NCBI GenBank assembly: GCA_041656175.1
Contig: JBBAEA010000100.1
Location: 1-13,163, forward strand
Reading direction: 5' to 3'
Origin: JBBAEA01 sp041656175
GTDB lineage: Bacteria; Myxococcota_A; Bradymonadia; UBA4248
DNA length: 13,163 bases
Made by a program: the position numbers and the translations under genes. The notes below the pieces were generated by a model that was not told where the DNA came from, did no database searches, and worked only from the letters and a program-made list of their open reading frames with translations. Below are positions 7,599 to 13,163 of the stretch, in pieces. Every line of letters begins with the position of its first letter. Positions within the stretch are counted from its first letter, which is position 1.

Positions 7599-7985
7599 TC
7601 AATCAAACTCGTCGTACTTTTTAGCACAGTCGATGGCACGTTCTACAGGATAATTTGCTTCGTTTTTCTCTAATTTAGCGAGAAACGCTTCACCGAGATC
7701 TACGCCAGCGCGGTCACAAAAGTTGAGTAAGCAAATCAAGCAATCTGCCGCCTCTTCAGCCACTTTAGCCCTACGCTGCTCGCTTGCGGGCTGTGGCCCT
7801 TCGTCAGTGCACCACAAAAATAAGCTCAAAAGCTCTGCTGCTTCGGAACTAAGTGCCATGGCAAGATTACGGGGAGAATGGAATTGTGCCCAATGCCTTG
7901 CGTCATTAAATCTTCGCAAGACTTCAGTCATAGCCCTTAAATCACCATTTCGCGCCTTATGTATGAGTTCGTTTTTTTTTAACAT
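7599..7985 (-). CDS. MazG-like nucleotide pyrophosphohydrolase
   Basis: A 128-residue all-alpha NTP pyrophosphatase of the MazG-like/dCTPase (RS21-C6) type. It is expected to hydrolyse a (d)NTP to the monophosphate and pyrophosphate, as a house-cleaning enzyme. The signature HWAQFHSPRNLAMAL (31-45) is followed by the Mg2+-binding EAAE (48-51) and EEAAD (77-81), the ExxE...ExxD pattern of the superfamily. The C-terminal YPVERAIDCAKKYDEF matches the YPxExAxGxAxKYxEL ending of this subgroup. The ATG at 7985 has no visible Shine-Dalgarno. The coding strand has a run of nine A (codons 2-5) just after it, prone to slippage. An internal Met at residue 19 has a weak AAGGG upstream and is a possible alternative start that keeps the domain intact. 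It is probably monocistronic. Confidence 0.85.
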   Translation of the reverse strand: MLKKNELIHKARNGDLRAMTEVLRRFNDARHWAQFHSPRNLAMALSSEAAELLSLFLWCTDEGPQPASEQRRAKVAEEAADCLICLLNFCDRAGVDLGEAFLAKLEKNEANYPVERAIDCAKKYDEFD

Positions 7986-8277
7986 GAAATTGTTTATGAA
8001 AATTTTAATTTATCGGTGGAACGCCGCAAGGCAAGCGCAAAGTCAACTTGCGTGTTTGCCTGCTATCAAATTTGTGATATTTTTCAATTATCTGCAAGCT
8101 ACAAGCCAGTTGCCATAGAGGATTAAGCGTAATAAATGAGCCACTTCAGGATCAACATAACGAATTAATCTTTACATTTTTGTTACCACTAACAACGATT
8201 TCCTTGTCTTCAAAGACATCGAGGCGTAGTGCCTCTTTGCCGTTTTTCTCGTGCTCCGCGCAGCCTTAGAAGCCGCC

Positions 8278-8574
8278 TTATAACTTCATAACGATGCACT
8301 GCGCTATTGAATTGACTGCATCCGCATCTTCAGAGATGAAAGCAGCCAGTCCAAAAAAATATTGAAGGTATTGACAGATAACCGCATTTATGTAGCTTGC
8401 AATGGGTGGTAGCCCGCGCGCCACAGAATTAAATTTAAAGTTCAACGGCAAAGGAACAAAATAATCACCGGCAAGCCAGCAATGAGCTCTAAAACTTTGC
8501 CATGCCTCATATAGACTTCTTGGATATGGTCTATCTGTTCTTTTATCTGTTCTTTTGTCTTTTAGGAGCATCAA
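8278..8574 (-). CDS. Doubtful small ORF, hypothetical
   Basis: A 98-codon frame with a TTG (8574) or adjacent ATG (8571) start and no Shine-Dalgarno. It begins with a KDKRTDKRTD repeat created by the 12-bp tandem duplication, followed by a fairly ordinary composition (YPRSLYEAWQSFRAHCW...VPLPLNFKF). I recognise no domain. Its codon use is not obviously noncoding, and it would run divergently from the SGNH gene. It could be a real lineage-specific gene or chance. Confidence 0.2.
   Translation of the reverse strand: MMLLKDKRTDKRTDRPYPRSLYEAWQSFRAHCWLAGDYFVPLPLNFKFNSVARGLPPIASYINAVICQYLQYFFGLAAFISEDADAVNSIAQCIVMKL
8533..8556. repeat. 12-bp tandem duplication
   Basis: ATCTGTTCTTTT occurs twice in a row (8533-8544, 8545-8556), followed by a partial third unit GTCTTTT. 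It lies immediately upstream of the SGNH gene's Shine-Dalgarno. Confidence 0.9.
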
Positions 8575-8603
8575 ATTAATATGTACAGGTTCTGGTTTTT
8601 TTG
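8564..8603 (+). promoter_or_regulatory. Translation initiation region with T7 tract out of frame with the ORF
   Basis: AGGAG (8564-8568) is followed 12 nt later by ATG (8581). From that ATG the frame meets T7 (8596-8602), codes a hydrophobic stretch and stops at TAG (8656-8658). One extra T would join ATG TAC AGG TTC TGG TTT TTT to TTG CAT..., which is the SGNH frame, giving the leader MYRFWFFLHFYFFFTFSC with a Cys suitable for lipidation. As written, the SGNH frame can only start at TTG 8601, 32 nt from the Shine-Dalgarno. Confidence 0.55.
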
Positions 8604-9374
8604 CATTTTTATTTCTTTTTCACTTTTTCCTGCAATGAGAGTGGTCTCTACGAGTTAGAAGAAGCCACCGATGATACGAGCACAACCCCTGATCCTAAGC
8701 CTCGCGGCAGCATCGTCATGTTGGGGGATTCCGTTTTTGCCTTAAGCGGTGATATTGCCAAAGAGCTTAAGCTGTTGTCGGGCAAGGAATACCCGCACTA
8801 CTACATCGTGGGCGCGGAGATGAAGGGCACAAAGGATAGTTTTGGTGGCACTGAGAGTGATCTGCCCAATCAATATAAAAGAGCGAAAGCCGAACACGCG
8901 CCTATACATACCATCATCTTTGATGGCGGTGCTAATGACATTATTCTGACCGCTTACGGACAGTGCAAAGCCGCTCCCAATCCTGAGAATTTGGATATGA
9001 AGACGCTGTGCAGGCCATTTTTTGAAGAAGCTGTCGAAGAAGTAACAACCGGCCTCTCTGCGTTATTAAAGACGATGCGTGAGGATGGGGTGCAGCACGT
9101 CATCTACCAAGGCTATTATAGGAGTACCAATCCTGATTTTGATGATGCCTCTGATTTTGGCATGCAGGCGCTAAAGGCCGTTATTGACGAGCATCAAGAG
9201 GCTTTTCAAAGTCCAAAATCACTTAGCTTTATTGATCCTCGCCCTCATTTTAATGGAAAAGAGGCGGAGTATATTATCTCCGATCGCATACATCCCTCAG
9301 CCGCTGGCTCCAAGGTGTTGGCCAACTTGATTTGGAACATCCTTCTAGAAAAGGGCATAGAAACTGCTCCATAA
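8601..9374 (+). CDS. SGNH/GDSL-family hydrolase, probable lipoprotein
   Basis: A 257-residue frame with all the diagnostic SGNH blocks: block I VMLGDSVF with nucleophile Ser44, block III FDGGAND with the oxyanion Asn, and block V DRIHPSAAGSKVLA with the catalytic Asp and His. The family comprises esterases and lipases, including carbohydrate and peptidoglycan O-acetyl esterases; the substrate here cannot be predicted. Before the domain comes FYFFFTFSC-NES and then an acidic, Thr/Pro-rich linker (EEATDDTSTTPDPKP), as in lipoproteins tethered by a flexible linker. The lipobox (TFSC) is imperfect. The TTG start at 8601 is poor: the Shine-Dalgarno and ATG (8581) lie upstream in a frame offset by one base across T7. 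The real gene may thus run 8581-9374 with a slip, a phase-variable tract or a sequencing error. It is the only plus-strand gene in the centre of the window. Confidence 0.8.
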   Translation: MHFYFFFTFSCNESGLYELEEATDDTSTTPDPKPRGSIVMLGDSVFALSGDIAKELKLLSGKEYPHYYIVGAEMKGTKDSFGGTESDLPNQYKRAKAEHAPIHTIIFDGGANDIILTAYGQCKAAPNPENLDMKTLCRPFFEEAVEEVTTGLSALLKTMREDGVQHVIYQGYYRSTNPDFDDASDFGMQALKAVIDEHQEAFQSPKSLSFIDPRPHFNGKEAEYIISDRIHPSAAGSKVLANLIWNILLEKGIETAP

Positions 9375-9776
9375 AGCATTTTCTGCGTCTGCTTTGAAGG
9401 GGGGCAAGCGCAAAGTCGTCAAATGGATAATTATCAAGGCTATTTTTTTGTGGGGGAAGTGTCCCCCTACGTGTCAACCCCGCGCTGTGCGCGGGTTTGC
9501 CACTACCCCCTCCGCGGGGACACCCCGCGACGCCCCGTCGAGTTTTTGGCGAAACCAGACTTTGCGCCTGCCCCAAGGGGGGAGTTGCGGGGGGTTCTCC
9601 CCCCCGCTTTGGGGGTAGCGTGGGATCGCCCGAAAACTTCGCAAAAGTTTGCATTTTGCGCGGCGGTCGAGCGATTAGCTCGAACGTTGCGCAAAATTTT
9701 GCAAATTTTAGCGAAGTTTAAGGGAAGCCCACGCGTAGGGGGCTCGGCCCCCAAAAGACTTTTTTTGCCTTTCCCA
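9375..9776. repeat. GC-rich intergenic island with serial hairpins
   Basis: This ~400-bp gap lies between the 3' ends of convergent genes. Perfect inverted repeats follow one another: GGGGGA-AGTG-TCCCCC (9452-9467), CCCGCGC-TGT-GCGCGGG (9479-9495), CGCGGGG-ACA-CCCCGCG (9513-9529), a nested GCGGGGGG/CCCCCC(C)GC stem inside CCCCAA/TTGGGG (9571-9614), TCGAGC-GATTA-GCTCGA (9667-9683), the palindrome GCAAAATTTTGC (9691-9702), and GGGGGC-TCG-GCCCCC (9738-9752). Open frames on both strands here are Pro/Arg/Gly-rich artefacts of the base composition. It may be an RNA or a repeat mosaic. Confidence 0.7.
9738..9766 (+). terminator. Possible terminator, stem then T7
   Basis: GGGGGC-TCG-GCCCCC is followed by AAAAGAC and then seven T (9760-9766). 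The seven-base gap between stem and T run makes it non-canonical. It would end plus-strand transcripts coming from the SGNH gene and hairpin island. Confidence 0.35.
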
Positions 9777-12671
9777 TTAGTGGTCAATTTCTAGGTGCAC
9801 TTCACTGTCATCACTTGTTTCGGGAAACTCGTCGGAGCTTTGCTCGGGCTCTTTGGCTTCGAGTTCGAGGACGTTTTCGGCGACAGCTAGGCGATCTGAG
9901 CAGTGCTTTTCGAGCCATTGGACGAAGGGTTCGTGCGATTGGCCAATGAAATCGCTGAGTACGGCGAGGTTTTCGAGGGGGTAGTACTCGAGGGTGACGT
10001 AGGTTAGGGCTTCAATTGAGCCTTCGGTGGTGAAGAATTCGTAGATTTGGGAGTTTGCGCTGTGTATTTCCTGAACAACTTCGGGGGCAAATTGTTTTTC
10101 TTGGCGCGGACTTAGGTGCATGAATTTTTTGAGTGCTTTGAAGCCTTGTTGATATTTTGCCCAAAAGAAAAGAATGTCGATGCGTGCGATGCTGCTACTT
10201 AGGTTGTCGGATCCAAGGATTTGGCGATAAATTTCGAGCAAAGCTTTTTGTGCTAATTTGGCTTGTTTTAGGAGTTTAACGCTACCTTCGATGACGCCAC
10301 CAACGACTTCGGACCAAATTTTTGACTGAACGACATCTGGCACACCTAGGGGCGTAAAGCCGTATGAGCCGAGGGTGGCGAGTGGCCAGGAGAGGACAGT
10401 GCGGAAGAAATTGCCGCGGATGGCGGCTTTGTCGAAGCCGCGCAAAGTGTTATGGGTGGCTAGGTAGAGACCGTTTGTAAAGGCGATGGTCCAGAATTTT
10501 AGGAAAACGAATATGAAACCTTCGCTCCAGCCAGCCGCCCCCCAAGCGTGGTCAAAGCCGATTTTTGCCATATAGAGCAGGGGAACTGAATAGCCTGTAA
10601 AAAAGAGGCAGTTGGCGATGTTGTCTTTGTCGAGGTTGCCCCAGCGCCAGATGCGTGGATCGATGCCGGCGGTAGAAATTTGGTCGACAACGATGTTGCG
10701 GAATGCGGTGATAGAGAACCAAAAGATGGCGTAAGCCCACCCGAGCATAAAGTATGCCGGAATAAAGCCTAAGCCCATGACGATAAGGGAGCGTAGGCTT
10801 GTGTGGATATAGCGCCAAAATCGCAGCGGTGTAATGTTTTCCTTGTCATTTTCGTCGCCGACTTCGTTTTTTGCGCTGCTTGCAATGGAAGCTAAGAGGT
10901 AGACGGGCGCTTTGCTGTCATAGCGCTTATTTTGTTGTTGTATAAGCGTTGCAGCGGGTTGCGGGATTGTTGCGTGCCTCGTGCGTTTGAGCAGTTTTTC
11001 GGAGTTTGGCGGTAGGCTTTCTTCGCATACAAAGCCCATGCCTGGGATGTTTGCCGACCAACCTACTGCGTCGCTTGAGCAGCGAACGTAAAAGGGGCGC
11101 TTGTGCAGGAACTGGCAAAGTTTTTGCAAATACGCGCTATCCTTTGGTGCCACTCGCCATTCAGCAAACAGGCTTTGGATGAGCTGTATCTGTTTGTGGT
11201 GCAGATGCTGTATGAGCAACGCAAAGCGGCGTATATCCATGGGATCGCGCTGTAGGGAATCGACCAAGTTAAAGACTTCAACGTCGGTGATGAGCTGGTA
11301 GTTCTCAAGCAATGTATCGATACCGCGTTGCACTCCTTGAGATAGTGGGTGGATAAAGACGATGTAGCCTCCACATTCGGCTAGCAGCGGAAGTATGTCT
11401 TCTGTTTTTTCAAAGACGGAGTTGTAGTCGAGTTGTTGTCGCGGCGTGATGTAGCGCTCAGCGATGATGGCGGGAGTTAAGTTTTCGTACTCCTGGCGAG
11501 TGGTTTCGTATCGTTGTTGGCAGCGCTCCACCTCCCATGCGGAGCTTTCGCCGTGTTTGTAGCGCAAGTACAGTGAGAGATGCTGATTTTTTAGATAAAG
11601 TACACGCTTGAGGAGTACGGGTTTAATGGCTTGGTAGATGACCTGCCCAAGATGGATGCGCGATGCCTGTCCTTGCGTAGTTACGCGCTCAATTGCGCTC
11701 CAAGACAGGGGATGGAGTTGTAGTGCAGGTAGATCAAGGTACGCTTCGTTAAAACTGCGCAGCCCCGAGTTGTTAAAGAAGTCGAGCAAGGAGTTGACAT
11801 TGTTTCGCCTTCGCAGTGCATTTTCGCGTAGCCCTTCGAGGAAGGGGCGGAGTTGTTCGCGCTTATCTTCAAAGAAGTTATGCAGATCTTGAAAATCGCT
11901 CGTTTGTGGCGGTACATACATGAAATGCTGGCGCTCATGTCGCAAGCCAACGCTAAACTCTATGCCGATTTGTACGCGTATACCTAATATTTTGCCCGCT
12001 AGAAAAACTTCTTCGTACACACACGGATCGGCGAGGTCGTAATATGCCACCGTGATGCGAGACATGCCCTTAATGAAGGCATCGAGCACTAATTGCGACG
12101 GTGATTTGCGCCCCTCCGTCATGGAGTCATGCACTTGGTCATCCCAACCGATCGACATTTCGGCGAGTGTTTCACCCGTTTCTGGAATCTCGAGTAGGTG
12201 TAACTCGCGTAGGAGTCTGCGGATAACCGCGGGTTTTCCGTAGGAAGCGCGCGAGAAGTCGCTCATTAATTCGAGTTGGCGGCGCTTATCGCCTTTGCGT
12301 TTTACCGCTTCCTTCATAAGGGCGATCTGGACGCGCGCCGTATTGATCGGCATCGATAAGTTTTTTGCGTGCCAAATGTGATGCACGAGCACTTGCAAAG
12401 ACTCAATGCGCTCGTTGTACATCTTCTTTGCGCTGTTTGAGGTGAGTTTGAGATAAGCTTCCGCGATGGTTAAGCGCCGTTTTGTGATCAATCGCGCGAA
12501 GCCTGCGGGGTGCGAAATAGGTCGGAAGACAAGGCTATCTGGCGCCGAGATTTCCGAGTTTAAAATATCTACTAAGCCGCGTACTTCTTGGTTAAATGAG
12601 AGAAAATCAATGATATTTGCAAGCCTACGTTTTTTCGGCAATGCGAGTTTCATCACATGTTTTGCGTTCAA
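9777..12671 (-). CDS. Large membrane protein with a degenerate PHP-like domain
   Basis: A 964-residue protein of unknown function. Residues ~171-545 carry PHP phosphoesterase landmarks in the right order: LVLDAFIKGMSRITVAYYD (195-212), AGKILGIRVQIGIEFS (225-240), AECGGYIVFIHPL (431-443), DVEVFN (463-468) and SSDAVG...GMGF (532-547). The metal ligands look lost: TDHD is AYYD, the usual SDAH is SDAV, and no HxH motif is seen. One His (HP, 441) remains. This suggests a PHP fold without hydrolase activity. A membrane region follows, with hydrophobic segments near 627-657, 684-705, 717-735 and 757-773. The remaining ~180 residues are helical and end in an acidic tail (EQSSDEFPETSDDSE). The start is TTG 12671, supported by GAGG 6 nt upstream; the ATG six codons later has no Shine-Dalgarno. 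It appears monocistronic and divergent from the gene at 13123. Confidence 0.8.
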   Translation of the reverse strand: MNAKHVMKLALPKKRRLANIIDFLSFNQEVRGLVDILNSEISAPDSLVFRPISHPAGFARLITKRRLTIAEAYLKLTSNSAKKMYNERIESLQVLVHHIWHAKNLSMPINTARVQIALMKEAVKRKGDKRRQLELMSDFSRASYGKPAVIRRLLRELHLLEIPETGETLAEMSIGWDDQVHDSMTEGRKSPSQLVLDAFIKGMSRITVAYYDLADPCVYEEVFLAGKILGIRVQIGIEFSVGLRHERQHFMYVPPQTSDFQDLHNFFEDKREQLRPFLEGLRENALRRRNNVNSLLDFFNNSGLRSFNEAYLDLPALQLHPLSWSAIERVTTQGQASRIHLGQVIYQAIKPVLLKRVLYLKNQHLSLYLRYKHGESSAWEVERCQQRYETTRQEYENLTPAIIAERYITPRQQLDYNSVFEKTEDILPLLAECGGYIVFIHPLSQGVQRGIDTLLENYQLITDVEVFNLVDSLQRDPMDIRRFALLIQHLHHKQIQLIQSLFAEWRVAPKDSAYLQKLCQFLHKRPFYVRCSSDAVGWSANIPGMGFVCEESLPPNSEKLLKRTRHATIPQPAATLIQQQNKRYDSKAPVYLLASIASSAKNEVGDENDKENITPLRFWRYIHTSLRSLIVMGLGFIPAYFMLGWAYAIFWFSITAFRNIVVDQISTAGIDPRIWRWGNLDKDNIANCLFFTGYSVPLLYMAKIGFDHAWGAAGWSEGFIFVFLKFWTIAFTNGLYLATHNTLRGFDKAAIRGNFFRTVLSWPLATLGSYGFTPLGVPDVVQSKIWSEVVGGVIEGSVKLLKQAKLAQKALLEIYRQILGSDNLSSSIARIDILFFWAKYQQGFKALKKFMHLSPRQEKQFAPEVVQEIHSANSQIYEFFTTEGSIEALTYVTLEYYPLENLAVLSDFIGQSHEPFVQWLEKHCSDRLAVAENVLELEAKEPEQSSDEFPETSDDSEVHLEIDH

Positions 12672-12773
12672 ATTCCACCTCTAGCAAAGGGCTGCATCCT
12701 TCGGCCCTTCATCCATTATATGCGTGTAACGCCAAGTTTCCAAGATCGAGGGCTTTGAACGATATCAGAGAGC

Positions 12774-13038
12774 TTCCCCCCGCCCCCCCTCTCTTCAATC
12801 GCGACACGGATGTCAGCGATTGGTCGCGGCTGAGGCCGCGCGCGAAGCGCCCACAGCCTGGACGGCTGTGGCACTAAAAGAAAGCACTCTTTTAAGCTCT
12901 TTTCGAATAAAATGTCATTCTATCTTCTACCTGTCTTATTTAATTAGCATTATCAAGTTATAATTCTCTACAAAATGTCTCATTTTGTTTAAAACTGTAT
13001 CGGATTTGTAAAATTAAATTCATTATTTCCAAGCGTGC
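12774..13038 (+). repeat. ~265-bp structured direct repeat, copy B
   Basis: This is the second copy of the element at 4438-4703, same orientation, starting TTCCCCCCG followed by C7 and ending near GCGTGC. HP1 (12797-12821) and HP2 are unchanged. HP3 keeps CCACAGCC-TGGAC-GGCTGTGG (12851-12871), but a G-to-C change removes the outermost pair seen in copy A. The long G6...C6 hairpin that abuts copy A is absent: only the C-rich arm is present. It occupies the divergent gap between the 964-aa gene and the gene at 13123. Outside it, 12672-12773 shows no structure. Confidence 0.85.
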
Positions 13039-13065
13039 GAGAGTGTAAAATGATTTGTGTAAACT

Positions 13066-13122
13066 CCTTCGGTTGATTATCATGCTCCGAAGGGCGGGGC
13101 AGTTAGCTAAGGAGATAAAGTA
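13066..13122 (+). promoter_or_regulatory. Leader hairpin and ribosome binding site of the 13123 gene
   Basis: CCTTCGG (13066-13072) pairs with CCGAAGG (13087-13093) around a 14-nt loop that contains the short palindrome TGATTATCA. AAGGAG (13109-13114) follows, 8 nt before the ATG at 13123. The hairpin could be an operator or a leader structure; only the Shine-Dalgarno assignment is firm. Confidence 0.5.
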
Positions 13123-13163
13123 ATGGCTCGAAAAGACACTATTAACCCGAAACTTCGGGAAGC
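13123..13163 (+). CDS. 5' end of a gene cut by the window end, product unknown
   Basis: The ATG at 13123 has a strong AAGGAG Shine-Dalgarno 8 nt upstream. The 13 complete codons read MARKDTINPKLRE and stay open to the window end. Too little is visible to name a family. It is divergent from the 964-aa membrane protein gene, with repeat copy B in between. Confidence 0.6.
   Translation, partial: MARKDTINPKLRE

Larger units (their letters stand above)
7986..8580. other. AT-rich intergenic region with small stem-loops
   Basis: This ~595-bp stretch lies between divergent genes and has no confident gene. It holds a nested inverted repeat at 8030-8060 (GGCAA/TTGCC enclosing CGCAA/TTGCG) upstream of the pyrophosphohydrolase. 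It also holds a small hairpin GAGGC-GTAGT-GCCTC at 8221-8235, a 12-bp tandem duplication at 8533-8556, and one doubtful 98-codon minus-strand frame (8278-8574). Promoters for both flanking genes must lie here, but no -35/-10 pair is convincing. Confidence 0.5.

Noticed and set aside
8371..8376. Consensus -35 box TTGACA upstream of the SGNH gene
   Set aside because: No acceptable -10 box lies 16-18 nt downstream, and it is ~200 nt from the start codon.
9394..9794. Overlapping open frames of 74-126 codons on both strands
   Set aside because: They are Pro/Arg/Gly-rich, overlap each other in several frames, and trace to G/C runs and hairpins; none has a Shine-Dalgarno or recognisable domain.
12617..12877. 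Plus-strand 86-codon frame running into repeat copy B
   Set aside because: It overlaps the 5' end of the 964-aa gene and reads through the hairpins (RDTDVSDWSRL...); the copy A frame differs, so it is a by-product of the repeat.
4438..13038. Repeat copies as ends of a composite transposon
   Set aside because: No transposase is present, the copies are far apart with ordinary genes between, and no target-site duplication is visible.
13073..13083. Fur- or FNR-like site in TTGATTATCA
   Set aside because: It is too short: the FNR half-site spacing is wrong and only part of a Fur box is present.

Overview
This 13.2 kb chromosomal window comes from a Gram-negative bacterium. The evidence is a Sec signal peptide followed by an outer-membrane-type barrel ending in Phe, and a likely lipoprotein. 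A [FeFe]-hydrogenase maturase (HydE) suggests anaerobic metabolism. The TPR protein and the gene style resemble Deltaproteobacteria/Myxococcota-type genomes, but the window holds no rRNA or phylogenetic marker, so placement is tentative. No tRNA, rRNA, CRISPR array, intact transposase or phage gene was seen.

Layout, left to right. (1) 1-1200 (+): 3' part of a TPR protein, closed by a bidirectional terminator shared with a convergent GNAT acetyltransferase (1288-1845, -). A featureless 282-bp gap follows. (2) 4352-2128 (-): a two-gene operon, hydE then a NamZ/DUF1343 exo-muramidase; the NamZ Shine-Dalgarno overlaps the hydE stop codon. (3) 4353-4808: an intergenic block with a 23-bp perfect hairpin, copy A of a ~265-bp structured repeat, and a further stem-loop. 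(4) 4809-7160 (-): an exported propeller-plus-barrel protein. (5) 7271-7520: a relic cassette with 21-bp terminal inverted repeats enclosing the two surviving ends of a GxxExxY (PD-(D/E)XK-like) gene. (6) 7599-7985 (-): a MazG-like nucleotide pyrophosphohydrolase. (7) 8581-9374 (+): an SGNH/GDSL hydrolase whose best signal peptide lies one base out of frame across a T7 tract. (8) 9375-9776: a GC-rich island packed with hairpins. (9) 9777-12671 (-): a 964-aa membrane protein with what looks like a catalytically degenerate PHP domain. (10) 12774-13038: copy B of the ~265-bp repeat, upstream of a gene that starts at 13123 and leaves the window.

The genes do not form one pathway. Possible links are cell-wall turnover (NamZ, perhaps the SGNH hydrolase) and anaerobic metabolism (HydE). 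The strongest leads are the duplicated structured repeat, the GxxExxY relic, the degenerate-PHP membrane protein, the hydE-namZ pairing, and the homopolymer-interrupted lipoprotein start.
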